NCBI GenBank assembly: GCA_032622095.1
Contig: CP136067.1
Span: 137,765,990 to 137,829,989, forward strand
Length of the DNA: 64,000 nt
Reading direction: 5' to 3'
Source: Siphonodentalium dalli
Taxonomy: Eukaryota; Mollusca; Scaphopoda; Gadilida; Siphonodentaliidae
In this document: piece after piece, positions 32,745-43,430 of the stretch
How positions within the stretch are numbered: position 1 is the stretch's first letter
Layout of the letters: each line of letters begins with the position of its first letter
Program-made: the position numbers and the translations under genes
Notes under the pieces: generated by a model
Seen by the model: the letters and a program-made list of their open reading frames with translations, nothing else
What the model was told of the DNA's origin: nothing
The model's database searches: none

Positions 32745-32830
32745 CCCTGTTCTATTACTGCTGGTTAGACAGAAGGATCCTGGAGAGGTCGGTGAGCTCG
32801 CATTGTCAGTGTGATCTCCATCAGATTGAC
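32745..32830 (-). CDS. Internal coding exon of an unrecognised minus-strand gene
   Basis: On the minus strand TTTGTTTATTTCCAG precedes and GTGAGTACATG follows an 86-nt segment with no stop. It enters with two bases (GT) that complete a Gly codon with the last G of the exon at 45202-45316, then encodes 28 residues (QSDGDHTDNASSPTSPGSFC and a further eight ending NRTG). It leaves in phase 0. The segment is Ser/Thr/Asp-rich with a SPTSPGS run, which suggests a disordered, possibly phosphorylated N-terminal region. I do not recognise the family. Both splice sites and the phase match are seen directly; their use in one transcript is inference. A MITEs and the R repeat flank it but do not enter it. 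Confidence 0.6.
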
Positions 32831-33051
32831 CTGGAAATAAACAAATGGAGTTCATGCCAAAACAATGATAATTAAGGAATTTTATTTTGTATTACTTGGT
32901 TTACAGATTGTTTTGGTTAAAAGGTACTGGGGAGGTGGGAGGAAACAAAATAAAAATAAAATCTGTATAATTTTTTGTTAAATTAAAATTGTCAAAAAAT
33001 AGGGTCGGGAGAAATAAAATATTCGCTGTATAATAATCTCCGCATCTAAAA

Positions 33052-33157
33052 CACAGGTCCCCTGGTGCGACAACCCCACCACAAGTGTCCACCTTAATAA
33101 CTTAATACGTATTAAGGTGGACACTCATGGTGGGGTTGTCGCATCATGGGACCTGTG
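33052..33157. mobile_element. 106-bp hAT-like MITE, TSD ATCTAAAA
   Basis: A near-perfect foldback: CACAGGTCCCCTGGTGCGAC and GTCGCATCATGGGACCTGTG end to end, with centre AATACGTATTAAGG. ATCTAAAA flanks it at 33044-33051 and 33158-33165. The empty site is seen in the related copy near 49555 (reverse strand). An 8-bp duplication fits hAT. Confidence 0.85.
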
Positions 33158-33518
33158 ATCTAAAACAAGCACGGGCAATTTTTTTTATTTGGATGTTTCT
33201 TTAAAGCATGATAAGGATAGATGAAAAAATATTGCCATTATCAGCATCCACCATGTTGGCATTGACATTCAATGCCATAAGCATCACCAGGAGGCTTCGC
33301 TGTTAAATTGATGTTGTTGTCATTTTATGTAAACTTATACTTTTTTCTAATTTTTGTATATGTCTGGATTAATATTCCCATTGGCGCATTGATTGGCGGA
33401 AATAAAAAATAAACGAAAAACTAAAATTTTATTTTAATGCACCCAGGGCCGATAAGGTTCGGGGTGATTTATGTGGTTCTTTGATCCTGTCATCCGGCAG
33501 ACATTCCGGTTTTTCGGT

Positions 33519-33560
33519 ACGATCCGTTCCGTATCGGCCGATCCGTTCCGTATCGGCCGA
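33519..33560. repeat. Short tandem duplication GATCCGTTCCGTATCGGCC
   Basis: Two adjacent 19-bp copies lie upstream of the gag-like ORF, each ending in the palindrome TATCGGCCGA or a close form. Their role is unknown; they may be part of the element's 5' region. Confidence 0.7.
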
Positions 33561-33847
33561 ACTTAAAGTCCGCATTTTACATCCGCCCGGAATGCTGCCT
33601 CCTTCCGGTAACTGAAAAAGCAATTCACTCTTGAATTATACGCATCGCGCTCGGTTGTGTGTCGTCAAATCCTATCTGTTTCCATCCGTCACCGTGTTTC
33701 TTCGCCAGCCTTCATTTATTCGTCTATCATCTTGTTCCTTGTGTGTTCTGTCTGCGTCCTGTTCCGTCGACGTTACCTATTTTCGTGAGTAGCGCACGTG
33801 TTTCCCTGTTTGTGTTTGTCATTCGGTGGCAATCACATATTTCTCAT

Positions 33848-35065
33848 ATGGTTCGTACGGGATCTCGCGGTCGGGCCCGCGACCGTTCGTCTCGTAGCAG
33901 TCGCCAGGATGCGTCTGCCAGCTCGTCTCGTGCTGGTCCTGCTTCCAGTGACCGTGTTGGGCCTTCTTCTCGGATTTCGGCCAGTGTGTCATCTGTGGCT
34001 GATTCACGAGTGCGCGGCCGTGGACAGCATTCGCGTGGCAGGCCTGCTCGTGGCTCTGAACGGGGACGCCGCGCCTCCCGTGGCCGGGTTTCCCATTCTC
34101 GTGGCCGCGATCCTGTTCGTCAGCCTCGTCGTCAGCCCAGTCGTCAGTCTCGTCGCCAGGCTAGTCGCCGACAGGATGGTTCTCCGCGCCCCAAGTTTCC
34201 GCGCTATGGATCCAGGTCACCATCAGCGTCTCCTTTGTCGACCCGTCGACGCAGCAGTTCTGATGACAGCTCCACTTCTCTCCGCCGCTGCGAGGATTCC
34301 CGTGTGGCTTCAGTGATACACCGACCGAACGCTCCGGCAAGAGACAGAACTGATCCGGGTAATGCCTTATTTAGTTTTCCATCCTCGCTGGTCTCCCCTT
34401 GGGACGCCCCCTTGCCGATTCCTACGGCGGCAGATGGCTATGGCTCTCATGTTTCCCGATCTATTCGCGACAAAATTTTCCGGGGCGATTTTATCAATTT
34501 GGATCAGCTGCAGGAACCCGCCGCCTCTATTCATACAGTTGACCCCCATCAGTTGGTTGCTTCCGGGCGAATCCGCGTTGCGCCAAGCGGGCATGCTGCT
34601 CCAATAACGTCTGTTGACTCGTGGACCGATGCTTTTCTCATTTTCATTTCGGTATACCTCGACGTTCACCCTGAATCGTCGGCCCAGCCCCTTTTGCGTT
34701 ACCTGCGCACCATTCGTTGGGCGGCTGCTAAATGTGGGGGATCTGCCTGGCAGGTGTACGATACCCAATTTCGGTTGAAGTGGGATGGTAATACAGCTAT
34801 TCCTTGGGAGACCATCGACCCTAACATTTGGCTGCTGGTCATGACGCCCCAGGTTCGGCAACCTCCGCAGCCGACTCCGCCTCCGGTTCGTGCCTCCGGG
34901 CGTGCGGACAATTTTCCCACGCGTCCGGGCCGTCCCAGTCCCGTCTGTTTTGAATTCAACGCCGGCCGCTGCTCCCCCGTCGGCAACGATATCTATCTGA
35001 ATAGTCTCCAGGGCGCCCTGGAGACCTTCCTGGCATCTGACACTATGGTTTTCCCGGTGGTTTAA
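33848..35065 (+). CDS. Gag-like protein of a DIRS/Ngaro-type retroelement, 3'-truncated
   Basis: I start at the ATG at 33848 (TCATATGG, G at +4), giving 405 residues; the frame is open from 33635 but the upstream candidate start at 33659 is GTG. Residues 1-165 are extremely rich in Ser, Arg and Gly (SRGRARDRSSRSSRQ). Residues 200-335 form a compact domain: SIRDKIFRGDFINLDQL, SWTDAFLIFISVYLDVHPE, LLRYLRTIRWAA, YDTQFRLKW and DPNIWLLVM. From memory, this set resembles the gag-like first ORF found beside reverse transcriptase and tyrosine recombinase genes in DIRS/Ngaro elements of invertebrates. A zinc finger begins at 367 (CFEFNAGRC) but its later Cys/His residues are missing: the frame runs into unrelated sequence and stops 30 residues on. 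No RT or recombinase follows, so this is a deletion derivative or non-autonomous element. The composition is much more GC-rich than the flanks. Confidence 0.6.
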   Translation: MVRTGSRGRARDRSSRSSRQDASASSSRAGPASSDRVGPSSRISASVSSVADSRVRGRGQHSRGRPARGSERGRRASRGRVSHSRGRDPVRQPRRQPSRQSRRQASRRQDGSPRPKFPRYGSRSPSASPLSTRRRSSSDDSSTSLRRCEDSRVASVIHRPNAPARDRTDPGNALFSFPSSLVSPWDAPLPIPTAADGYGSHVSRSIRDKIFRGDFINLDQLQEPAASIHTVDPHQLVASGRIRVAPSGHAAPITSVDSWTDAFLIFISVYLDVHPESSAQPLLRYLRTIRWAAAKCGGSAWQVYDTQFRLKWDGNTAIPWETIDPNIWLLVMTPQVRQPPQPTPPPVRASGRADNFPTRPGRPSPVCFEFNAGRCSPVGNDIYLNSLQGALETFLASDTMVFPVV

Positions 35066-35640
35066 CTGTTTCATTGATGTATTTGGGCATGGAGCTCCTG
35101 GTTTGGGGGAGTGCTGCGCACTCTATGGCGGTCCTGCAGATAGTGGTAGTGTCGCCATAGCGTTATAACCTGTCTGGTAACTTTGATGGGTGGCTTATCA
35201 ATAGTAGCTTAGTATGTTTATGACTGCACAGTCATCTTATGCTTATTTGAGAGTGCTCTCGATCTGTAGCCTGAGTGTAATATTCCAGGCCGGTGCTTAG
35301 CCATAGGGAGTTGGGTTGTCCAGTGGTCTCTACTGCCATTCCTGCGTCGCACTCGTTGGGCTTCTCCCTGGTGGCCGTGTGTGCTTATTGCTTAGGGCGC
35401 CTCATAGCAATAGCTGTACAGCAGTATTTCTTCAGCGTTCTCTGCTTCGGCTTCTCGTCAGAGCGAAGGCTCTGCTTAATTGGTTTTCCATGCGTATGGG
35501 CTATCTGCAGGACAAGCTTATAATGTTACATTAAAGCTGAGATCATAACCCACTCATGCGTTGTCATTTAAATATTCCATGCAGTAGTGGCAGGGCTGTC
35601 ACTGGTGGGGGTAGTGTCTCTTGGATCTGAGTGATCACAT
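35066..35640 (+). other. 3' non-coding part of the gag-like island
   Basis: This GC-rich stretch contains small palindromes (GAGTGCTGCGCACTC at about 35109; GACTGCACAGTC at about 35222) and ATTAAA at about 35531. The composition is continuous with the gag-like ORF and changes back to AT-rich at about 35640. I see no frame for reverse transcriptase or recombinase. Confidence 0.5.
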
Positions 35641-35879
35641 AATTGACAAAAAGCTTTATTTTGGGTAGGGAACTCTGTAAACCAAGTAATAAAAAATATA
35701 ATGCCCAATAAGCCATATCCTCATTGCTGGTAGCCTGTTTATTATATACACGCCTGTATTCACAAAATATAACCATAAGCAACAGGCAAAATATGGCTGT
35801 TAGCCATTTCAAATAATACTACCGCAAAATACAATAACAATTTGAGCTTACAAAGGATATCTGACATATACCCCTAATT

Positions 35880-36298
35880 TCAATGCCAAAATGCAGTCAA
35901 ATGCTATGTCAAAAAAGGGCTGTAACTCATTTGAAAATAATTGGACAGAAACCATATTCGCACTTGGCCTGTATTTTTAGCTGGAAACACACATACATGT
36001 ACATGTACCAGCTTTACTTCAGATCAAATAATCCAAACTGGAGCTATATTGGTCGAAAACTAAAATGTTCTGAAATCGGTCAAATTCTAAGTCGAAAAAC
36101 TCATATTCGAACTTGGCCGTATTTTCAGTTGGGAAATACACATACCCACTTTGGTTCAGATCAAATAATCCAATCTGGAGTTATTGGTCTGAAACCAAAA
36201 ATGTTAATGGAATAAACAGAAGGACAGACGACTTGACAGACAGTACACCCAATAGACTGATAACATAATACCACAATTTTTTCAAATGGGCCTATAAG
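35880..36298 (+). repeat. Polar tandem repeat with terminal hairpin
   Basis: Two or three units with GTCAAAAAAGGGCTGTAACT / GTCGAAAAACTCATATTCGA and CTTTACTTCAGATCAAATAA. They end in a degraded GGACAGACGACTTGACAGAC run and ATAATACCACAATTTTTTCA / AATGGGCCTATAAG, the same terminal design as at 520-556. Confidence 0.55.
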
Positions 36299-36719
36299 AA
36301 AAACAGGTGTGCTTTTGCTGTGCATTTAGCCATTATATCTGTGCTGGTGGTGGGTCATTATAACCAGCTGCAAGGCATTATGGTTTGTAAGGGTAATCAT
36401 GCATGTTCTACAATGGATAGATTAGCATTGAATGGGATTAGCTGTGTTTATTTATGTCTTGTCCAGTCAATGTTGCTGTTCAGAACATGTCTGTGTTTAA
36501 TCTGGAGATTAAAGATGCATAATCCGAATTATCGCTCCCAAATGACTAATTCTTTGGCTTCAGGGGGGGGGGGGGGAACCCACCCACCAAAGCACAGAGT
36601 GATCAAATATCAATTTTTGAAATTTTTTATTTCTCGAAATGTGTAATTATTTGTGGCCCAGAAAAGAGTCGTCAAACCGATGGTCTCCGACAAAATTGCA
36701 GATGAAGATGGATAACTCT

Positions 36720-37300
36720 AAAATTAAGTGGTAATATGGCCATATTTCGTTGAACAACATGTTGATGAATAACAAGTTTTGGGAAATTTGAGCCTGAAGG
36801 CGATAAAGCATGCTGTTCTCACCTTAGTGGTAGCGCGCGTGGACAGTCTCAACTCACTTCTTACAAATTTGACAAAAGGGAACATTAAAAGAATCAACCT
36901 GTTATTGAATAACTGTGCTCGGCTTATTGGGAACGTTTCGAAGTTTGACCACATAACATGAGTTCTAATTCATAATCACATAATGACGTTCGAATTCAGG
37001 ATGCAGTTTAAATGTGCTGTGATCGTTTTTAAATCCCTCAGAAAACACGTACCGTCATACATACATGTAACAGACATGTTTATCCTGAAATTGTGTGACA
37101 GAGTTACCCGTTCAAGTGCGTGTGGTCTAGACCTAACCAATATCAGGAAACCAGACGGACGTTATGGTGAAAAATGCTTCCAAGAGACATCTATCCAGAT
37201 TTGGAATGGACTACCATTAAAGATCAGACGTTCAAAAACAATCTCCGAATTTAAGAACAAACTGAAAACCCATCTTTTCAAAAAATGTTTCAATTTATAG
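36720..37300 (+). pseudogene. Non-LTR retrotransposon reverse transcriptase C-terminal remnant
   Basis: One frame reads LLTNLTKGNIKRINLLLNNC, ARLIGNVSKFDHIT, a TGA stop at 36959-36961, then VLIHNHIMTFEFRMQFKCAV and IVFKSLRKHVPSYIH, ending WNGLPLKIRRSKTISEFKNK and LKTHLFKK. These are the standard tail motifs of CR1/L2/jockey-like ORF2 (NxxARL, DHITPVL, FKxL, RSS, WNxLP, FKxxLKTHLF). The in-frame stop in the DHIT-VL motif shows it is dead. The upstream catalytic domain is absent. The AT-rich run after 37300 may be its 3' tail. Confidence 0.8.
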
Positions 37301-37499
37301 ATCGTTATTTTTGGAAATTTTATTGCAGTTGTTATTTCAATACACACCGTTGTTAAAGTTATAATTTATTCTTTTATCTTAATTTTTTTTTTTATAAATC
37401 AAACTTTTAATTTTTTCCTGAAATTTCAATTTTCTTTAGCTTTAATTTTACAGTAATTTTCATTAAATTTAATTTTTATTTATTTTTTTTCTTAACATA

Positions 37500-37797
37500 G
37501 TTGTTATAACTCAAAACTATCACCAAGTATTCATAGTAATAATTTTGATGCCCATGAAAAACGTAAGATTCCCTGGCACTAAACCTACAACATAAGTCTG
37601 TTAAAGAATATAAGAAAAAATTATTAAAATTGTAAAAAATTGTTAAAAATAATAACAAATGATGAAAAATTGTTAGGCCAATGCATTCTCTTATATATGT
37701 GAGGCGACCTATGGTCGACTTGCATATATAAGAGAATGCAATTGGCACATGGTATATGGGTTGATACAAAAATCGGACCTGGCACTGAAAGAGTTTA
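37500..37797 (-). mobile_element. TTAA-family MITE C3, reverse orientation
   Basis: This is the reverse complement of 7553-7845. The shared hairpin is at about 37677-37743 (one extra A in the right stem), and the terminal part reads TCGGACCTGGCACTGAAAGA. The TTAA is decayed to TTTA. Confidence 0.75.
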
Positions 37798-38815
37798 TAT
37801 TTTAAGGGAATTTCTGGGAACAGCTTTCTCAGCAAGTATACAAATTGATTGGAAATGAATAATTACCATAAAAAGTACATAATCTGAACTAGTGAAACCG
37901 CTTAACATAATATAATAAATTTATTTGAACAAACCTTGTTTTCCTAAACATTTTCGATAAAAACGACCCATATCACATTTGCCAATAAATATCCGAATTC
38001 ATCCACGGCCACTGTTATCCATGGAGATACGACACACAGCTATTCGTCGACTACTTGAGATAAATATTTGCATGAAAAAAAATTTCTATTTAAAACAAAT
38101 TTCTCATTCTTTTATGTCAAAGTTAACACAGCTATTATCCAGATTGTGACATTAACACAAGAAAGCATTTTTTTACACTTCAATTTTGGTCCCATTTGAG
38201 CAAAAATATTTTAGATTTAATTGTTCACATCCAAATTCAGGAATGAACACATTGACACATATGTACTCTTTATTTGTTTCCTTGTGATTTAGAACACATT
38301 TTTCACATTAAACTTCACAATATAACTCTGTGTCACATAACACACAGATATCCTTCATTATATGGTCACATTGTGTTCATTTTAGGAATCCGTTTTTCAT
38401 ATCCAAATTCTCATTGCGAAACAATACAAATGATACACAGATCTTCCATCATCATAGACGAAGTTATGTGAACAAAGTAAACCCAATTAAACCAGAATTA
38501 AACGGAATGATAACAACATGAGAAAGATGGAGAAAATGTCAGGTAAGAACAAATAAGGCGTGTAGGACACAATATACACAGAGAAATACTTCACTGCGCT
38601 GTATATATACTGCAGTGGAAACAATTCAGCATCTAATATAGAACCAGCAAATACTGTGTGAATGACTTAAGGTTGTAGTCACTTAGTTCATCTCAGAGTT
38701 TAAATGGCAAATATTTTGAGATCTAAATTCTCCAAAAACTGAAGGCCAGTGACAGTTTTAGCAACTTATTTTTACTTTCGGTCTTGAATCAAAACAGGAA
38801 TAACAAACAATAATG
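37798..38815. other. No recognised gene
   Basis: Unique-looking AT-rich sequence. On the plus strand TTCATTTTAG (to about 38385) and CAG/GTAAGAAC (about 38541) bracket a possible untranslated exon, but no open frame crosses it. See rejected items. Confidence 0.4.
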
Positions 38816-39190
38816 GATATAGTGTGTCTGACATTTGCAGAATGAGGTTCCCAGAGGGTGAATTTAGTGGGCTAGCATCACCAAATTCACCCTCTGGGAA
38901 CCTCATACTGCTTTAATTGGCATCAATTTCTATGGGAGACATAGGATCATGTTGAAGTTCCCCAGTTGAAGTTGCTGATGTTCATCCATTTGTCACCTTG
39001 ATTGTGCATGCAGTCTCGATTATGTGCACTTTATCTTCTGCAAATTAGGGGACGTAAAAACTGAACAGAAGGGAAAAAGTAACAAAAATAATATTAATTT
39101 GAGACTATAGATACTTCCCAGAAGATGAGGCTTAAGCAGAATGGGTTGACCTAATTCTGCAAATGTCAGAAATACTATATCCAAGCTTGT
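38816..39190. mobile_element. MITE family A, diverged two-hairpin copy
   Basis: The left hairpin GAATGAGGTTCCCAGAGGGT / CACCCTCTGGGAACCTCAT has a short loop. The linker contains TATGGGAGACATAGGATC and GCAAATTAGGGGACG. The right hairpin is nearly lost, leaving AATTCTGCAAATGTCAG. Confidence 0.7.
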
Positions 39191-39425
39191 TTGTTTTGTT
39201 AGAAAATAGAAATAGAAAGTGTATAAGGAGTGGTATAAATTGATCGCCTTGGACTAGTAACCTTATCGATTGAGTTGATGTCGAACAAGACCAAGTGAGT
39301 TTTCCTGTAATCTAAGTAGATTATTAGATTTATAAATATGATGCAGTATATTTGCAACAAGTTTTCAAACAAGTTCACCAAGTTTTTTAACAAAAACAAA
39401 AGCAAAACAATGTCCCGAACCAACC

Positions 39426-39826
39426 TTAACCCTTTACCCAACAGAACGGCCCTGTGCCAATGCATTCTCTTATATATGCGAGTCGACCATAGGTCGCCTC
39501 GCATATATAAGAGAATGCATTGGCTTAACACATTAAAAATTATAAAATTGTTAAAGAATGTAAGAAAAAATGGTAAAAAGTGTTAAAAAAAGATTTTTTT
39601 TTAGGCCAATGCATTCTCTTATATATGCGAGGCGACCTATGGTCGACTCGCATATATAAGAGAATGCATTGGCACAGGGCATAACTGTAACTATCACAAT
39701 GTGGTCAAGGAGCCGGTTCCAATGATATCCATATGTGTATGGTTCTATTGAGACAGACCGAAGATATTTTAGGCTGTTGAAGCTTTATTTGGCCGGTTTT
39801 GGCCGTTTTGTTGGGTAAAGGGTTAA
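39426..39826 (-). mobile_element. TTAA-family MITE C1, reverse orientation
   Basis: TTAA ends and both hairpins (about 39458-39523 and 39605-39672) are intact. The unique segment with GGAGCCGGTTCCAATGATAT lies on the right. Confidence 0.85.
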
Positions 39827-39844
39827 GGGATGTGTGTAGGGATG

Positions 39845-40098
39845 CAAGCTTTTAAATAATGTGCCTGTCATTTGCAGAATGAGGTCCCCAGAGGGTGAAT
39901 TTAGTGATGCTACCCCGCATAGTGGGCTAGCATCACCAAATTCATCTTCTGGGAACATCAATCTGCTGAGGTGTAAGCAGAATGAGGTCCCCAGAGGGTT
40001 AATTTGGTGACGCAAGCCCGCTATGCGGGGTAGCATCACTAAATTCACCCTCTGGGGACCTCATTCTGCAAATGACAGACACGCTATTTCAAGGCTTG
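39845..40098. mobile_element. MITE family A, short form, TSD TAGGGATG
   Basis: Two hairpins are directly joined by CTGCTGAGGTGTAAGCAGA. The ends are CAAGCTTTTAAATAATGTG and CTATTTCAAGGCTTG. TAGGGATG lies on both sides (39837-39844 and 40099-40106), an 8-bp duplication consistent with hAT. Confidence 0.85.
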
Positions 40099-40110
40099 TA
40101 GGGATGTTGG

Positions 40111-40272
40111 ATAAAGAGGATCTGCAACGAGTTATGTTGGGATATAAGAATTTATGAAACGAGTGTGATAAATTTGATTCACAACGAGTCGTAGATGAGT
40201 TGTGAAACAAATTTATCAAATGAGTTTCATAAAATCTTATATCCCAACATAACGAGTTGATTATCTTTTATA
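40111..40272. mobile_element. Hairpin family D, copy 1
   Basis: The inverted arms run from AAAGAGGATCTGCAACGAGT to ACGAGTTGATTATCTTTT, with ATGTTGGGATATAAGA / TCTTATATCCCAACAT inside. The copy at 51655 has the same terminal sequence but a different arm sequence. Confidence 0.7.
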
Positions 40273-40645
40273 TCACATGAACAAAACTAGAGCTTTATGC
40301 CTTTTTAACACATCAAAATCCTTAATAGAAGCTGCGAAATGCATACATTTACAGCATTGGCTATATAGTCCTGCAATTTGCCTCTTTGTTTTTGTGTCTA
40401 TTTTCGTTAGAGCAACACAGTTGGACAAGAATTTAACTTTAATGAAAAAAGAGATCATTTTGCATAGTCTGGTGTTGGTGTCATGTGCAGCTTTTTGAAA
40501 TAATATTAATCAGCCTGAATCAATGTAAAGACGAGTGGTCATTTTGTTGGCGCGGTGCCAAGTAATATGTAACTAGTCAGAGATAAGGAAATATGTAATG
40601 GCTTTTTTAATGATATACATGTAATAGAGGTTTGATGTGATATAA
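40273..40645. repeat. Segment bounded by TTATATCACAT inverted repeat, next to hairpin D
   Basis: TTATATCACATGAACAAAAC near 40268 faces TTTGATGTGATATAACG near 40630 in reverse. A comparable segment follows the other D hairpin (51826-52208), so hairpin plus segment may be one composite element. Confidence 0.45.
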
Positions 40646-40734
40646 CGTAATAGTAAAGGCCTGCCTCATCGGGACCTCAAGCTAATCATTATTTATGATG
40701 TACTCTGATCAATCTGCAGTATAATGCAGCCATG

Positions 40735-40857
40735 TACAGTAATGCCCTAAGTAATCGACTCGTTAACCACAGCAGAATTATGGGTAACTTTTCAGGATTT
40801 AGTCGGAAATATGGCTTGTTGCCATTCATCGGAAAGCTCTCCCCGGGCATTACTGTA
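40735..40857. mobile_element. MITE family B, right arm deleted
   Basis: The complete left arm from TACAGTAATGCCCTAAGTAA to GGAAAGCTCTCCCC is fused to GGGCATTACTGTA, the last 13 bases of the right end. The rest of the right arm is gone but both termini remain. Confidence 0.85.
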
Positions 40858-41248
40858 TATCCTTATAATTCTGATCAATCTGCAGTATAGTGCAGACATG
40901 TAGCACCACCTTAATATAAAGGATGCACGGCATGTACTCAAATTGATGCTTATGGCCAGCCATGGGATTTAAAGTATAGATAAAATTGATTTGAGTACAT
41001 AATATGTTATTTGATATCAAATGGCAACACACCTCTATGATTTCTATTGAAACTCTTCAAGCTGAGACGTAAGGCCATCGTAAACATATATTTGTTTGTC
41101 GGTCTCCCTCCCTACGAAATTAAAATGCCCCCCACGGGAAAATTTTAATCAGCACCTGACAAAGAAATAATTTTTCTTGTATTGTTCAACAAGGTGTACA
41201 TTTCATATTTCCAATTTAATTGCATGAATAAATCCTGCCAATACAATG

Positions 41249-41375
41249 TAGTCTGGTCATTGAAGCATTGGACCTAGAACAAATTGTTTACAAGCTGTTT
41301 TTGGTGTCATGTTGTCGGGCAGAATGTAGGGAACAACATATCCAAAATCCCCTAAAATCCGCTTTGGGGAAAATT
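41249..41375 (+). repeat. Inverted repeat partner of 43216-43350
   Basis: GTAGTCTGGTCATTGAAG, GACCTAGAACAAATTGTTTA, CAAGCTGTTTTTGGTGTCAT and GGAACAACATATCCAAAATC match the reverse complement of the second block with small indels. Homology stops outside these limits. Confidence 0.7.
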
Positions 41376-43215
41376 CTCTATTGAATGTCCATAATGTCTG
41401 TTGTTATCGGAAAATACTGAATTCTGTGGCAGGTGCTCCATTTAATGCCAAATTTGTAATAAATTGAAATATACACAAACATTGCTTAGTCGTAAACCAT
41501 ATATGTAGAATATTTTTCCCAAAATGGCCACCAAAATGGACAAAATCGAATGAAATTTACATTTAGTGCAAAATTGAATAGCTAGTCCTATACGAGTGAA
41601 CAAACGCTCGAATATTGCGAGGAAGAATGACTACAAGTATAAGAGAATCTTTTGATTAGAGATAGCAAGCGAAATCAGGATCTTGTGGAACGGTTAAATC
41701 TGGACTTTTGGGTGTCCAGAAACGGAAAAATGACGCCGTTTTATCTGTACCGCTAATCTTGAATCGTGTGATATATGTGTAATTAAACAGCTAAACGGGA
41801 TTTAGTAGGGATGTATTGACTATGCGGCCTTTCTCTAGAAGCAGAAATATATGTATTCAGAGCAGTCTCACGAATGAGACCGATCACCATTTATTTTGAT
41901 ATCTACAGTATAAAACATTAAAAAATTAATTGCTATAAAACGGTATGAATTATGTTCATAATGTACTGGGGAGAATGCGTAGATACTATTGTACGTTTCT
42001 CAAAATAGTAGTTATAGTTGCCTCAGATCAAGTGATAAAACACGAATATTTCGCTTTTATCACAAGAATGCGTGATGGTGTACCATGAACTAAATTTATT
42101 AAATCACAAATGAGTACCATAGACTGCATGTCTTCAATAAATTCAAAACTTGACCAAAATTGCCTACATAATCTGTGACAGAGACTGTGTTTATACCTGG
42201 AAATTATATTTGGTTGAATTCACCAAGGCCACATCTACGCGAAACTTACTACGTTGTCTTCAACCGCATCACCGCGTTTACCCATTTTCCATAATGTTAC
42301 ACAAGTCTGTTGCACACAGAACCACAACTAACAATATTGGGTGAATGTTCAATGTTGGAATAACATATCTTAAACGATGATCACCTGATATTTAGCACGA
42401 TTACGTGGATGGTAATGGTAATATATTTTCAAACAAAAATATACTTAAAACTAATAGTGTGCATTGCGCTGTAGCTTATTCTAGTTGTAAATTAAGTGGC
42501 CACTGAAGTAATTTTAACAAAATTGTCTACTAAGAAACCGGGGTGGTAGCAGAATGAAAATTAGTCTTACATACAATGTACTATGTACAGTCCCTTTGGC
42601 CTGGTGAGATTCGGTGCTAATCCATTGAAGATATGAGTGTTTCTTTTACAGTATAATAACCATTGCGACATACGTGTATCGTTTATTATCACCGGGAGTG
42701 TTGACAATTCCGGAAATATAACTAGTATTTATACCTTTAGAGTATGCACTTAAATTTCGGCGTTGCATTCAATATTTAATCACCATGCCGAATGAAACTA
42801 CCATGCACTGTGAGGCGAAACACCCAAATGTTAAAGACGTAAATCATTGGGGGGTTGACTTGCTGTACAGTGACCGATGATCCTTCAGATTGATCTGTTT
42901 TAATAATGTGTGTACCTTTAAAGATATTTAACAACCGACTTGTATATTGCCAATACGTATTTCACTCTTATGTAGTTACCCAATATGTTGCTTTCTACGT
43001 GGTATGGTTTGGAGTTGCGGCCATTTTGACAGCAATTTCATGGCCACATTTGTATAATTTTCTGTCCGTGTCACTCTACTCGCTCCCGCATTCTAATTTA
43101 ACACAAACTGATATAACGGCATAATTCTGATGCCACTATATATCGTATAATGACTTATATCGAGAACTGATGTAGTATAGACAACCATGTTGGACGCCAT
43201 CGTGGATAACAAAGT
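41376..43215. other. Sequence between inverted repeats; no recognised gene
   Basis: No long frame or convincing exon. CAAAATGGCCACCAAAATGG lies at about 41520. This interval, with its flanking inverted repeats, may be a degraded 2.1-kb TIR element. Confidence 0.4.
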
Positions 43216-43350
43216 TTCCCCAACGCGGATTTTTGCGGATTTTGGATATGTTGTTCCTGATGCTTTTCCGCGTCGAATGACACCGAAAACAGCTTGTAAA
43301 CAATTTGTTCTAGGTTCACCTCAAAATCGAGTCTCAACGACCAGACTAAT
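43216..43350 (-). repeat. Inverted repeat partner of 41249-41375
   Basis: This is the reverse-oriented block. It lies in an 85-codon open plus-strand frame (43187-43444) that I do not treat as a gene, because its sequence is shared repeat DNA. Confidence 0.65.
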
Positions 43351-43430
43351 GCCCGACACCAGAATACTAGATTACCAAACATTATGTCAACACCATGACA
43401 TTTTCATGTTCAGAAGAGAGTCAGTCTCAG

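Larger units (their letters stand above)
32878..35705. mobile_element. TIR element R, copy 1, with a GC-rich 2.2-kb interior
   Basis: The left end GTATTACTTGGTTTACAGAT and the right end reversed, TTATTACTTGGTTTACAGAG, form a 17-bp inverted repeat. The left 540 bp and last 60 bp match the reverse complement of 48926-49716. That copy runs straight from one part to the other without the GC-rich interior (about 33430-35640). Either the interior was inserted into R, or the other copy is an internal-deletion form. Copy 1 also carries the nested MITE at 33052-33157. Confidence 0.65.

Noticed and set aside
33659-33847. N-terminal extension of the gag-like ORF with a hydrophobic leader
   Set aside because: It would start at GTG, not ATG, which is not a normal start for a nuclear gene. 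The first in-frame ATG is at 33848.
38386-38541. Possible plus-strand exon between TTCATTTTAG and CAG/GTAAGAAC
   Set aside because: All frames are closed or very short, and nothing nearby supports a plus-strand gene. It could only be an untranslated exon.
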